Source: Molanna angustata
Lineage: Eukaryota > Arthropoda > Insecta > Trichoptera > Molannidae
Length of the DNA: 64,000 nt
Assembly (NCBI GenBank): GCA_963576475.1
Contig: OY754972.1
Location: 30,241,107-30,305,106, forward strand
Direction: 5' to 3'
A program made the translations under genes and the position numbers. The notes below the pieces were generated by a model. That model was not told where the DNA came from, searched no databases, and saw nothing but the letters and a program-made list of their open reading frames with translations. Shown in pieces: positions 11,272-23,499 of this stretch. The first letter of the stretch is position 1; the number at the start of each line of letters is the position of its first letter.

Positions 11272-12091
11272 TCCAACTGTCGATTCGTTCAAGAGAATGA
11301 AATTCTATTGAAGGAAGAGGCAGTTTAAATCCAAGATGCGTGTACGAAGGATTTTGCATGCTAAAAACACCTACTTCCCATACATGGATTTACTCAGAAT
11401 TCGGAGTAGAACATTTTATGAGATTTCAGAATATATAAATAGTAATAGATATAATAGAATTTTGAATTTTTGTTTCAGTCAGGGGTTATCAACTTTTGAA
11501 TTTTTACTTTATTTTTCCGTATATCTCAGAAACCATAAAAGCTAGAACGCTTAAAATTGGTAAAAACATAGACAATTACGAAATCTCAAATTAGTTTTTT
11601 CAAAAAAAATCCAGGGTTTCTCAAACATTTTTTATTAAAAAATATTTTATTATGATATTTTTAAATATCGAAAAAAGCCGAAACACCCCAACTAGATGAT
11701 TTAAATTTCTATAAAAATATTAGCATTGTATTGGCATTTTATTTTTAACAATTTTTATAAAAATTGAATTTAGTGACGACATTGCTTCATACAATTTGTA
11801 TGTCAGTCGCCTATACACAATATGTAAGAATACTTAATACTTTGATACTAATCTCCAACATACATACATACCATCATGCTGTTTTCATATTCTGGGTAGG
11901 ATCAAAGGACTGACCTCCATACTATCCTATCTTGACATACATACCTAGGTACATGTGTTGTATAGAAAACCAAATATCTTAAAATATTAAATTATTGGGA
12001 TTTATGGGTCTATAGTTTAGTACCTACTTATTCTTCAACAATACATACTATCACTTTCGACAGTTGGATCTCATGTGTTACATGCAACTAG
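11272..12091 (+). mobile_element. Non-autonomous Helitron family A, copy lacking the microsatellite
   Basis: Starts TCCAACTGTCGATTCG after an A and ends ATGCAACTAG before a T, as Helitrons do when inserted into an AT dinucleotide. The 3' end has the hairpin CATGTGTTACATG a few bases before CTAG, and an inverted copy of the 5' end (ATCGACAGTTGGAT-like) just inside it. The GT microsatellite present in sister copies is absent (GAACATTTTATGAGATTTCAG junction). It encodes no protein. Confidence 0.85.
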
Positions 12092-12092
12092 T

Positions 12093-12448
12093 CTATAAAA
12101 AATATCAACATTGTAGTAGTACATCTCATATTAGTGACGACATCGATTCATACAATTTGTATGGTAGTCGTTTATACACAATATCTAAGAAGACATAATA
12201 GTTTGATACTTATCTCCAAACATACATACCTACCATCACGCTGTTTTCATATTCCGGGTAGGAAAAAAGGACTGACCTCCATATTATCCAATCTTGACAT
12301 ACATACCTACATATGTGTTGTATAGAAAACAAAATATCTTAAAGTATTCAATAATTTGGTTTTATGGGATAATAGTGTTGGTACTTATTCTTCAACTATT
12401 CATACAATCGTAATCAACAGTTGGATCTCATGTGTTTCATACAACTAG
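12093..12448 (+). mobile_element. Helitron family A, 3'-end fragment in tandem
   Basis: Directly after the preceding copy, the last approximately 355 bp of the element is repeated (from TATCAACATTGTAGTAGTAC to ACAACTAG), ending in CTAG|T. Two ends in the same direction suggest rolling-circle tandem insertion or an unequal exchange. Confidence 0.8.
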
Positions 12449-13264
12449 TAATAACGTACCTACATATAACTGCAGCAAGACCAAAGCAAGTTTGTTAATG
12501 GATGAAGAGATGGTGTAATCAGTTGGTATAATAGTTGGTTGGTACCTAATATCTCTCCATACAGTGATGAGATGAATCATTATTGGAATTTACAAAATGC
12601 GAAGTATGTGAAATATTTGAACTCGGCGAATATAAAGAGGGATGTGGAGTCACAACAATTACTACTACTAACAGTTAAGAAATTGAGTAATAATAAGAAA
12701 AAAAAACTGCGATTATGTGCAATAGTGAGATAAAGAAGTAGGTATCCACACTTTCAATGGGACAATAATATGGAAGTAATTCTTTGTAGATATTTATAAT
12801 AATATTGAAATGTAGCTTTTTTTTTTTTTTAGATATTTATTTTTTAATAAAAAGTAATACATTGTTCTTTTCCCGCCAAACTGCAAAACAGTTTTTTGGC
12901 AGAGCAGATTCTCTCTTTCACATAATTTTATAAATTTCACATATAATTATTTCAATAAACTAATCTCAAATATTAAAGATCAAACCAAAGTCCAAATATC
13001 TTAAAGTATTCAAAGACCAAACAAAAATTTGAAAGAAAAATAAAACTTGAAATTCGATAGAAAAAAAAAATTGAATTAAACCTTACACATAATATACATT
13101 ATTATTGTTGATTAATTATACCTATAATTAATCAACAAGAATAATTTAAAGTCTAACGAACGCTTGAATTCAGATACAGATGTTTAAGAGTATTTTTTAT
13201 AGTAACTATTTTCGTTTCGTCAGACTTTAAAATATTTCTTATCCTAATCGGCAACGCTATATTA
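12449..13264. other. Intergenic with a hairpin motif
   Basis: No gene is supported. At 12868-12903 a strong hairpin (CCGCCAAACTGCAAAACAG / TTTTTTGGC) lies next to AGCAGATTCTCTC. The same block recurs inverted at 28290-28345, so this is part of an older dispersed repeat. Confidence 0.55.
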
Positions 13265-13765
13265 TTATTTATGTGAAAAATTCTAAAAAGTGCTTTCACA
13301 TAAATGATAATACTGATTCGTAGGTATATGAAACGAGTGGGTTGTGGCCAACACTATACTCTCCACTACATAGTAAGTGTACATTTATTTCTTCTTGAAA
13401 GGTTGAAAATCCCTAAATGCATTTTTATGAAGTACCTACCTACCTACATTTCTTTTAGAATCTTAAACAAATATGAAAAGTTTTCACATTGTCACGAAAC
13501 TCAGAGTATGCATTTTCTACATGATACATGTTGAGAAATTGACGTAAAAAAAATGCACTTCTAGTAAGATGAGCATGTATGAGACAATGTATCAATGTTG
13601 ATGAGGCGATGGATATGTTTCAAAATAGAAGAATGCGGTGTTCGGTTCTCACTGCGTACCCCTCGAGGAAGATAGTAGAAAGATACACTTGTCTATAGAC
13701 AATAATTATTAGGTACACATACAATATCAATATGAAGTTGATTACTCAATTTTCCCTTACATAAG
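13265..13765 (+). repeat. 500-bp segment with an inverted copy at 18512-19022
   Basis: Reads nearly identically to the reverse complement of 18512-19022, with small indels (e.g. 15 extra bp in the other copy near GACAAAAGT/CCCAGAAG). It contains a LINE-type tail at 13567-13680: frame TGRCINVDEA-like text ending SVLTAYPS, comparable with the minus-strand frame at 59177-59437. No intact gene. Confidence 0.85.
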
Positions 13766-14349
13766 CTATTTTACTTCTATTATATACATTTTCATACAAA
13801 TATGCAATTTATTACACATCGATATATCAGACCATATTTTTTTCTTTGAAAGATAACAACTCCTTAATGATTTTTTGAAGAGTGTATTTTTAGTGTATCA
13901 AAAATTGAAACAATATAAAAAATCTCGATTTTCCAGACCGTGAGAGCATTTTGAAAATTTTGATAGATGAAATCATAGAGAAGAAATTAACAGATATATA
14001 TGGAAACTAATTAGTCCTAGGTCTATGCGCTTTGAAGTCCTAGGTCTATGTAAATATAAAGTCGATCGGACTTATAGTTTGGGATGTAGAGAGGACACAA
14101 AAAGGATACAGCATACGCCATATTATACATACAACCACATCACGGCGGAACTCATAGTGTGCACTCTCTAGGTACATCATGATAACCGTTGAGAAAAAAA
14201 TAAGCTTAAAAATTGTGAAATAATTTCACAGTAGTGGAGAGTAAAATAAAAACGATGCAATAATGTAGGTACCTACATAAAATAAATAATATTTGTTATT
14301 TATTTTTCTTTCGTTTTTGTACCCACATATTAATATTTATACTGTCTTG
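13766..14349. other. Intergenic, no gene seen
   Basis: AT-rich. A direct duplication of TAGTCCTAGGTCTATG at 14011-14051. Otherwise nothing supported. Confidence 0.4.
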
Positions 14350-14640
14350 TATGTCGACTGCCGTGACATAGTAGTAGGTATATCGTTTGACTTCTGTGCG
14401 GGCGTCCTGTCCTGTTGTGTTCGATTCTCCAGCAGAGAACTCATTCAAAATTGGGCTGGTAACATCGGAAATTTGAAGGTAATTGCTTTTTAGGCAATTA
14501 CCTTCAAATTTCGTTGCGCAAGCGAATAAAGTGATCACGTTAACCAGCCGATGACAGGTCGTAAGCCCTGTAGGTGTCTTGAGTTCCTGGTTCTTCTGTA
14601 ATAACCCAACTTCTTCTCTATTGATATGTTAAAAAGTTTG
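14350..14640 (+). repeat. tRNA-related SINE, family 3
   Basis: Contains ATCGTTTGACTTCTGTGCGG, GCGTCCTG and GTTCGATTCTCC (B-box-like), then AGCAGAGAACTCATTC and a body with a perfect hairpin ATTTGAAGGTAATTGC / GCAATTACCTTCAAAT at about 14470-14509. Related heads lie at 34998 and 57900. Boundaries are approximate. Confidence 0.6.
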
Positions 14641-15027
14641 TCAATAAAAATAAAAAATGCTATTTAGGCAATAAGCTAGCTACGTAGGTATATAAGAGTG
14701 CAAAGAAGTGTTTATCATTATAATTATATTGTACGGATATAAATTAAAAATATAATTTTTATAATAATGCATGGCCATTATTTTTTGAGGTTAGTAAATT
14801 GTGACGAATTTCAATGGTTTCTGGGGCATTATAGTTTGAGAACGGCTGGATTAGGTGACACGAACAACTCGATGATATGCTGAAAAATTATAATATTATC
14901 AAGAGTCACAATAAAATAGGGGGATGCATGAGAAGGAGTATGAATTAAGAGAAGGGATTAGTGTATGTCGAGACGGGGACGTGTGGTAGTGTGTGGTAGG
15001 TTCTTATTTCTTCGGCCTAGCACGTGA
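14641..15027. other. Intergenic, no gene seen
   Basis: AT-rich. A small repeat-rich part near 14930-15000 (GTGTGGTAGTGTGTGG). No gene. Confidence 0.4.
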
Positions 15028-15318
15028 AAAAGAGAGGGTATGTGTGTATGCATAAAATTATTGTAAATATCTTTTTACCTATAGAAAAAGAGAGGGTATG
15101 TGTGTATGCATAAAATTATTGTAAATATCTTTTAACCTATAGAAAAAGAGAGGGTATGTGTGTATGCATAAAATTATTGTAAATATCTTTTTACCTATAG
15201 AAAAAGAGAGGGTATGTGTGTATGCATAAAATTATTGTAAATATCTTTTTACCTATAGAAAAAGAGAGGGTATGTGTGTATGCATAAAATTATTGTAAAT
15301 ATCTTTTTACCTATAGAA
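15028..15318. repeat. 58-bp minisatellite, five units
   Basis: Five tandem copies of a 58-bp unit starting GAAAAAGAGAGGGTATGTG and ending TTTTTACCTATA. They are almost identical (one copy has TTTTAACC). Confidence 0.95.
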
Positions 15319-15833
15319 AAAATATTCGTATATTATGTACCTATATGATGCACATAATATGAATACCTAAGTGCTGAATTGATTATAGCCGTATTTTTTG
15401 GGGGCAGGCGTAATCTTAAGACCAGTTAACACATTAGTTTCCTGGAATAACTCAGTTAAGTCTTGAACATCATAATCATAAACAACGGTGATCGATTGTT
15501 AAATTAAGATTCTGGGTATCATAGACGTGGGAATTTTAGATATACGAGTAAATTTCTTTAAACATATTACCTACATGCTGTTTGCAATGCCTGGGGTGTA
15601 TAAATTAGGTTGTTTGAAGAAAAAAAAAACAATTTTGCTCCAGATATTTTTATAACCACAATAAAAACACAGAGTCGAAATAAGATTGAACGAATAGAGT
15701 GTATAATTTATTATTTAGGAGTATAAAATTATATATGAAATAATTTTAAACAATTTATAAAAAAATCTCTTTAAGTGCTCTGCATGTATCTTATGCAGAA
15801 CAGTCATTATGTTAAAAAAAGGTTTGACAGGGC
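15319..15833. other. Intergenic, no gene seen
   Basis: AT-rich, no supported feature. Confidence 0.4.
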
Positions 15834-15945
15834 ATATAACGCTAAACCTAGTGACTCAAAACATGATTATATATTAAAACCGCCTAATACACTATTTTTA
15901 TTCGTGTTAGTAAGGATAACTATCGCGTGCGGTATAAAGGGTGTC
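15834..15945 (-). mobile_element. Fragment of the 475-bp MITE found at 51496
   Basis: The sequence GGGCATATAACGCTAAACC through TATTAAAACCGCCTAATAC to CGCGTGCGGTATAAAGG matches the reverse complement of 51850-51970. Only this end of the element is present. Confidence 0.7.
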
Positions 15946-15949
15946 TAAT

Positions 15950-16710
15950 GGTATAAAAAATATCATATCAGCTATTAATGCCAAGATATGACAAGATCCT
16001 CTTCTCTATCATATTACTGGAATGAACATTCTACACAAAGAAGCCAATAACAATGGGTTCCGAGGGATTGATCTCGCAGAATCTCCTACTATGAAATATT
16101 ATTGTCGCCTTAACACAATTTCCTAGATAAAAAATATAGGTACAAATGGACATGGGCAAATGGACACCAGATGCATGACACCACAACCAAATCGACCATG
16201 TTCTGATTCATAGAAAGGAGTACAAAGAGTATCACAAATGTACGGACCTCAAATTGCCAACAAAAGGACCCAGAAACAGCCAATAATTCCGAAAATCAAT
16301 ACAGAGACTCTGAAAACTGAAGATGCGATCTGACACAACATTACAACTCTTTCACAGAAAATTTGCAAATAAGATCAATGGGGACAACTCTCCTGAATCA
16401 CTTGAAAATGAATTAAATAGAACAAAAGAAGCAGTGCAAAGAGCTGTATCGGAAGTAGATCAAGATAATCCAGGAATCTATGGTTTGATGATGAGTGTGA
16501 AATGAACCAACGACAATAAATGACGACCAACAACAAATACAAAGAACAAGTAAAAAGAGAGGCAAATAGAACCTTAAAGGAAAAGAAAAAAAGATTCCTG
16601 AACAATTTCCTACTGAAAATGGAACAAGACTTCGTTGATAATAATACCAGAGAGGCACATACGGCAATGAAATTCTTCGAAAAAGGTTTCACACCAAACA
16701 CAAAGTAAAA
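15950..16710 (+). pseudogene. Decayed LINE fragment (endonuclease end and linker before RT)
   Basis: Frames with stops resemble the APE endonuclease tail: NNGFRGIDLAESPT near 16050, then TRCMTPQPNRPCSDS for the usual 'D..T...IDHVLI' block, followed by a charged linker. The linker includes YKEQVKREANRTLKEKKKRF and FVDNNTREAHTAMKFFEKG at 16540-16700. These fit the linker between endonuclease and RT in RTE-like elements. No catalytic core survives. Confidence 0.6.
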
Positions 16711-17472
16711 TCAGAAAGACTATGGTATAGCCTAAGTCCGGATATCGCATCGTCTGTAAAACTTTCATATTTTCAAAAAAAAACTAACGAAGGAATATTT
16801 ATCCCTAAACACCTGATCCCAATTTCCTTTCCTTGTCCCTATTTTCTTGTTATGTGTTTTTTCTATATTTTTCTTAGTGTGATGTGGACACTTATCTTTT
16901 CTTTGCTTTTTTTTGGCATTCATTCTTTTGTTGATGTACATATATAATTAGTTAGTAAGTAGTGTTAATTTTGTGGCACAAACAATTTTATTTATGTATT
17001 TTATAATTTGAGAGATAGTTCGCTGTTTATGTAATGTTTTTGAAAAGTTCCGTTCACATGATAGACTTGGGAGTCAATATACATAACCTGGTATCGGCTC
17101 TGAAGATAATTGGATAATAACTTGGAGACACGTTTTTTTAAGATTTCCACTACGAATTACTTCGATTAGATATGAGCTTTTTATGAATTATTCATTGATA
17201 GTATTTATAATAGGTACAATGTTAATTTGTTTAAAAATTGATAAAAAATGTTATGCAAGTTTTTGATATACCTGCAAAATATTCATGTCATTCATAAATT
17301 TTGTGTAGGAATCATTCGAACCCTATTTTGTATATGAAATTGACGTATTTTTTTTAATAATAGATTTTTTCAAATTATACATACAATTTTTCGTGTACGA
17401 TGAAACATTGTAGGAAGTGCTGAGAAATCATAATTATGTATAATCAATTATATCTCAAGATAAATGAAATGA
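16711..17472. other. Intergenic, no gene seen
   Basis: AT-rich sequence between the LINE remnant and a Helitron copy. No supported feature. Confidence 0.4.
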
Positions 17473-18511
17473 TCCAACTGTCGATTTGTTCAGGAGAACT
17501 TTGTTCTCTTAACATATCGACAATGTATCAAGCCAGAATACGCGAGAATTGTATGGAGAGGTCTACTTTTTTCACGGCTTTTCCAACTTTGAAGTCAAAA
17601 AACACCAACTTAGAGGCTTCGCAGCATATATGTTCCATACACGGATTTACTCGGAATTCGGAGTAGAACATTTCGTGTGTCTGTGTGTGTGTCTGTGTGT
17701 CTGTGTGTGTGTGTATGTCTGTGTGTGTGTGTGTGTCCGTCCCCCCCTTATAACTTTTGATCCGCTCAATTTACAGAGCCTAAAATTTCAGAATATATAA
17801 ACAGTTACAGGCCTACAAAATTTTTATACTCGGAATTTTGAATTTTTGTTTCAGTCAGGGGTTATCAACTTTTGAATTTTTATTTTATTTTTCCCTATAT
17901 CTCAGAAACCATAAAAGCTAGAACGCTGAAAATTGGTATAAACATAGACAAATATAAAATCCCAAATTAGTTTTTTCAAAAAAATTCCAGGGTTTCTCAA
18001 ACATTTTTTATTAAGAAAAGTATTTTTTTTATGATAAATTTATGAGTTTAACTGCCTATATTTCCATTTTTTTTTAAAATATCGAAAAAAGCCGAAACAC
18101 CCCAACTAGATATTTTAATTTTATATAAAAATTATAAAAATTGTAGCAGTACATCTCAAATTTTTTTTAACAATTTTTATAAAAATTGAATTTAGTGACG
18201 ACATCGCTTCATACAATTTGTATGGTAGTCACCTATACACAATATCAAAGAAGACTTAATAGTTTGATACTTCATCTCTAAACATACAATATACATATAC
18301 CATCATGCTGTTTTCATATTCCGGGTAGGAAAAAAAGACTGACCTCCATACTATCCTATCTTGACTACCTAGGTACATGTGTTGTATAGAAAACTAAATA
18401 TCATAAAATAATAAATAATTTGTATTTATGGGTTTATAGTTTGGTACATATTCTTCAACTATACATACTATCGCTATCGACAGTTGGATCTCATGTGTTA
18501 CATGCAACTAG
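17473..18511 (+). mobile_element. Non-autonomous Helitron family A, full copy
   Basis: A|TCCAACTGTCGATTTGTTC at the left and CATGTGTTACATGCAACTAG|T at the right. It has an internal GT/CTGTGT microsatellite (17673-17742) followed by CCGTCCCCCCCTTATAAC. About 1.04 kb, no coding capacity. An inverted copy of the 5' terminus sits about 25 bp inside the 3' end. Very similar to the copy 0.5 kb downstream. Confidence 0.88.
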
Positions 18512-19022
18512 TGTAAGGGAAAATTGAGTAATCAACTTCATATTGATATTGTATGTGTACATAATAATTATTGTCTATAGACAAGTGTATCTTTCTACTA
18601 TCTTCCTCGAGAGGTACGCAGTGAGAACCGAACACCGCATTCTTCTATTTTGAAACATATCCATCGCCTCATCAACATTGATACATTGTCTCATACATGC
18701 TCATCTTACTAGAAGTGCATTTTTTTACATCAATTTCTCAACATGTATCATGTAGAAAATGCATACTCTGAGTTTCGTGACAATGTGAAAACTTTTGTCT
18801 TCTGGGAATTTCATATTTGTTTAAGATTCTAAAAGAAATGTAGGTAGGTAGGTACTTCATAAAAATGCATTTAGGGATTTTCAACCTTTCAAGAAGAAAT
18901 AAATGTACACTTACTATGTAGTGAAGAGTATAGTGTTGGCCACAACCCACTCGTTTCATATACCTACGAATCAGTATTATCATTTATGTGAAAGCACTTT
19001 TTAAAATTTTTCACATAAATAA
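18512..19022 (-). repeat. 511-bp segment bounded exactly by two Helitron ends
   Basis: Inverted copy of 13265-13765. Its left end (TGTAAGGGAAAATTGAG) starts directly after the CTAG of one Helitron, and its right end (TTTCACATAAATAA) stops directly at the TC of the next. It includes a reversed LINE-tail fragment at about 18604-18717. Confidence 0.85.
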
Positions 19023-19226
19023 TCCAACTGTCGATTTGTTCAGGAGAACTTTGTTCTCTTAACATATCGACAATGTATCAAGCCAGAATACGCGAGAATT
19101 GTATGGAGAGGTCTACTTTTTTCACGGCTTTTCCAACTTTGAAGTCAAAAAACACCAACTTAGAGGCTTCGCAGCATATATGTTCCATACACGGATTTAC
19201 TCAGAATTCGGAGTAGAACATTTCGT

Positions 19227-19281
<55 letters not shown>

Positions 19282-20087
19282 TGTGTGTCTGTGTGTGTGT
19301 CTGTGTGTGTGTGTGTCCGTCCCCCCCTTATAACTTTTGATCCGCTCAATTTACAGAGCCTAAAATTTCAGAATATATAAACAGTTACAGGCCTACAAAA
19401 CTTTTATACTCGGAATTTTGAATTTTTGTTTCAGTCAGGGGTTATCAATTTTTGAATTTTTATTTTATTTTTCCATATATCTCAGAAACCATAAACGCTA
19501 GAACGCTAAAAATTGGTACAAACATAGACAAATACAAAATCTCAAATTAGTTTTTTCAAAAAAATTCCAGGGTTTTTCAAACATTTTTTATTAAGAAAAA
19601 TATTTTTTTTATGATAAATTTATGAGTTTAACTGTCTATATTTCCAAAACTTTTACAATTATCGAAAAAAGCCGAAACACCCCAACTAGATAATTTAATT
19701 TTCTATAAAAAATATTAACATTGTAGTAGAAGATCTCAATTTTTTTTTAACAATTTTTTTAAAAATTGAATTTAGTGACGACATCGCTTCATACATTTTG
19801 TATGGCAGTCGCCTATACACAATATGTAAGAAGACTTAATAGTTTGATACTTCATCTCCAAACATACATACATACCATCATGCTATTTGCATATTCTGGG
19901 TAGGAAAAAAGGATCTTCCTCCATACTATCCTATCTTGACATACATACCTACATATGTTGTATAGAAAACAAAATATCTGAAAATATTCAACAATTTGTA
20001 TCTATGGGTTTATAGTTTGGTACATATTCTTCAACTATACATACTATCGCTATCGACAGTTGGATCTCATGTGTTACATGCAACTAG
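19023..20087 (+). mobile_element. Non-autonomous Helitron family A, full copy
   Basis: A|TCCAACTGTCGATTTGTTC to ATGCAACTAG|T, 1,065 bp. The GT array (19231-19315) is longer than in the copy at 17473, and the flanking bodies differ by scattered substitutions. Confidence 0.88.
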
Positions 20088-20779
20088 TTTTATTAAATTG
20101 CATGAGAAAACGATTCCTTAACTTCCGGTTTCATCAATGGGAAAATGTGTCATTGAGATTTTTTGCATCAACAAATAAATTTTTCACCTAAATGCCATAT
20201 TTCATCTCAAGATACCAACAAGGGTTAAAATTACTACCATCATTACAAGACCGGAAAATGTACAATAAATTAAATAATGTTATATGTATTTTTTAAGAAT
20301 GAATATGTCCTTGTAACAATTACATATAAATCCTCATGCATTCCCTAAATTAAACATAAATGTAGGTTATAGAATATAGACTAAATAATATTCGAAAACC
20401 GATGATTCCGCAAATCATAGAGCGGTCGGTCTTGTAGTTGACGAATATTGTTATGTTATAAACTTTATGTATTATTCCTATTATTATGATCATCAGAATG
20501 ATGCTCCTCTCTCGAACACGAGTTCCTCACTCGTTTGGAAATAGTATCAACGTGTATATATTTTTTGTTAATGTGTATCTATTTGTAAAAATAACAAAAA
20601 AATAAGTAATAACAAAAATTAGCAGATGAATGAAAAAGGTCGTGGAAGAATTCGAACCCGTTTTGTCTAGTATTAACACCATTTTTTAATATTAGACTCA
20701 CGGAACGTCTACCGATGCCGGCAACATTTATACACATGCGCATTTTCTCGCGTTTACAAGATATAGGTAGGTACTAGTT
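20088..20779. other. Intergenic, no gene seen
   Basis: No coding region supported. A 20-bp GC-balanced piece at 20500-20540 (CTCCTCTCTCGAACACGAG) is unassigned. Confidence 0.4.
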
Positions 20780-20963
20780 TATTAATAACAATAAAATAAC
20801 TTTGTATTAACCACTTTTTATTAGAACCAAGTCTACATGTTTCGAGAACAATGCTCTCTTCCTCAGGACACTTAGTGAACTAGTTCAGCATTGTTCTCGA
20901 AACATGTAGACTTGGTTCTAATAAAAAGTGGTTAATACAAAATTGTTTTATTGTTATTAATTA
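20780..20963. mobile_element. Near-perfect palindromic MITE
   Basis: Arms of about 75 bp, AATAACAATAAAATAAC at the left through CTACATGTTTCGAGAACAATGC, read back as a reverse complement after a loop of about 33 bp (TCTCTTCCTCAGGACACTT...). It would form a long snap-back hairpin. Target duplication not resolved. Confidence 0.8.
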
Positions 20964-21745
20964 ACGATGGAGCCACAAAAGAATAATTTCGCATTTGATA
21001 AAAATATACTAGTTTAGTCTAGGTCTAGGGCAATAAGTTTGGTAAGAATAGGTCGGTTAGGTTTGTATGTAGTCATTATTGCGACTCGCGTCATCGAGTC
21101 GCACTGTCTTCGCTTCATCAATTAATTTGGTTTTCATTCAATAAGACATAAAAAATGATTTGACAACAATGAATGCGATATGATGTTTTGTCAAAGATAA
21201 ATTTCTTCAACAAAGGCTAATTTGATTTAGGCCAAATAATTATGACGAAATGCATGAGAATACTAAAATTGCGAAAAGTTAACAAATTTACTAAAAATTT
21301 AGGCAAAATGAATGTACATATATTGGTACCTACCCAACATTACAATGAAACATTTCCCAAGAGATCATAAAATCTACGATACATCAAAGAAATATCTACC
21401 AACTAATTAATAATATTTCACATTATTGACTAAGTACTGACATGTGAATTCAGTTTTTTTTAAGATACCAATTCAAAATATTAATGATTATTTTTTAACA
21501 TAATTAAGGCTTTGAAACGGTAATGCATCAAAACGATTTTCATGATTGGTAGATGGATCTGTGGCAAAGCGAGCACGCAGATTAGAATCTTGCCTCGACA
21601 GATTTAGTTTAACTATAGCACAAGCATTTATGTATAATAATAAATTAGGGAACGAATGAGGATGCATGTATATGTACCTACTTGTTAAGTTGTTATAAGG
21701 ACACAAAAAAATGAAAATGTTAAGATATTTAATTTATGTACTTAC
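20964..21745. other. Intergenic with a small dispersed repeat
   Basis: No gene. The stretch 21598-21712 (CTATAGCACAAGCATTTATG, TTAGGGAACGAATGAGG) recurs in the centre of the foldback element at 56165-56255, so it is an old repeat. Confidence 0.5.
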
Positions 21746-22037
21746 TTCTTCTTCTTCTTTCCCCTTAGCGCTTTTGTCCCGTTTCTATCGGGGTACGCTT
21801 TGACCATGATCCTGGAATTGGCGAGTCTGGTTATTACATTGAAGCGACTGCCATCTGACCTTCGTAACCCTTAAGAAGGGGAACCAGAAAAATTGGATCA
21901 TGGCTACACATAGCTAGTGATATAAATCCGCACATAGATTTTTTAAAAATCCAGAGGTGCGTGCCCCGCCCAGATTCGAACCGTCGACCTCAAGCATGTG
22001 AGGCGACGATATAACCGCTGGGCTATCACCGCTCTTT
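21746..22037 (-). repeat. tRNA-derived SINE, family 2, full length
   Basis: The minus strand starts AGCGGTGATAGCCCAGCGG (A box) with GACGGTTCGAATCTGGG (B box) 44 bp later, then a body of about 200 bp (CCTCTGGATTTTTAAAAAATC, GCGTACCCCGATAGAAACGG) ending in a (GAA)n tail. This is the classic tRNA head plus LINE-like simple tail. A truncated copy lies at 35373. Confidence 0.88.
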
Positions 22038-22439
22038 ATGTACTTACTAATTTAAAAAAAAATAGTGATAGATTTTGGGTAGGTGTGAAGAGATTAGGGA
22101 TAATTATGGATAGGAAGCTTTTATTTGTGGTCCATGTCAATACTATACCGGTATTGATTTTACATTTGCTCATCACTAATTCCAATCCGTTCCTAATTCC
22201 AAACATAATATTTATTTGATCTGTCTCTCAGCTATAGTAAATTATAATAATAAGGATACTACTGATGCGACCTCTTCTGTTCGCGTTTTCGTTTTTGAAA
22301 ATCGTCAGGCACTACAGACGGCAACAACAAGAAAAATAATATATTTATATTAAATACCCAAAAATAGTGATTCCTACAATTTAACAGCTACCAATAAAAT
22401 TTGATTAATTTGTCGAAAATGCGCACGTGTCGTATCAAC
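22038..22439. other. Intergenic, no gene seen
   Basis: AT-rich, no supported feature. Confidence 0.4.
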
Positions 22440-22855
22440 ACAGACTGCTCCTCTCACCGAATATAGGAATTACTCATGCCCAGGACAGCTCCAAACCGTT
22501 TCAGGAGACATTGATCGTGCCCGCTTCACATAGGCAGCCGTGGACGTGACATATGGAGTGTCGAAATGGATTGACGCAGCACTATTCGGCGAATGAGCCG
22601 CCTTCCTGGATCGCTGAGGCGGATGCTGAGTTTGCGGAAAGTGCACCAAACGCTGTAAGTCGCGCTGGACTCAAGAGCAACGGCCTGCGTCTCCTGGAGA
22701 TTAACCTCGCCGCCATTAGCTCCCGACACCCACTCAACTGGCATCTGCCGGGATAGCCTGCCCCCTTTACCCATCGACGATGATCCATTCCGGCATTGAA
22801 GGTGCGTTAGCACGTTCATGGCCGTGAAAGAAAGACAACATGTTTGTCCCAAAAC
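22440..22855. other. GC-rich island of unknown origin
   Basis: About 400 bp of markedly higher GC than all surroundings, with overlapping open frames on both strands (22526-22852 minus, 22553-22756 plus). None has recognisable motifs, and the openness may just reflect high GC. A short stem, GGTGCGTTAGCACG, sits at 22800. It could be a fragment of a transposon or a transferred piece. Confidence 0.5.
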
Positions 22856-23499
22856 TAAATATTGTATTCGTGAATTTTTATTGATGACAATAAAAATAAT
22901 GTATGTGTTTTTTTATTTATTTTATTGATCTTGATTGATCTGTTTGAATTTGAATTTGTTCAGAATTGACATTATTAATTATAATTTGTGACGTCTAGTT
23001 TTAGTTTTTTGAAAACTTACTTTGAAGCGGCCCAAATTCTTTCCGAAATTAAATTGTAGTCAAATTTGTTAAATATAGTCGAACCGTGATTTGTGGTGGA
23101 ATTATTATGTATGTAAATTACATTGTATTATTTTTATATATGTTATAATTTTGTTAAGAGAATAGATAGAGTTAAGACTTATTTTAAATTTTTATTGATG
23201 TTTTCGTGTGAGTAGTTTTATAAAGTAGTATGAATTATCTCTAGAAGTGCGCAATACTCAAAGCAAGAGCAGATTTTGCAAATACTAAAAGGGGGGCTAC
23301 TCATGACACGTTTTGAATACGTTCAAATCTTGCTTAAATCTTAAAAATAAATAAATCAATATTCGATCATAATCTAATTTTAATCTCTTTCTCACTCTAC
23401 ATTCAACCATTTAAATTTGTTCATATTAAAGTTTAGTATGAAATTGTCATTTAATTGTTGTATAAATTAATAAACTCTAAACCCGAATAAACTCTCTAA
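22856..23499. other. Intergenic, no gene seen
   Basis: AT-rich, no supported feature. Confidence 0.4.

Noticed and set aside
18738..18983. 81-codon minus frame shared with 13304-13534
   Set aside because: The two copies differ by an indel and the frame has no domain; part of the duplicated segment.
22526..22852. 108-codon minus-strand frame in the GC-rich island
   Set aside because: Overlapping open frames on the other strand and no recognisable motif; openness is explained by high GC.
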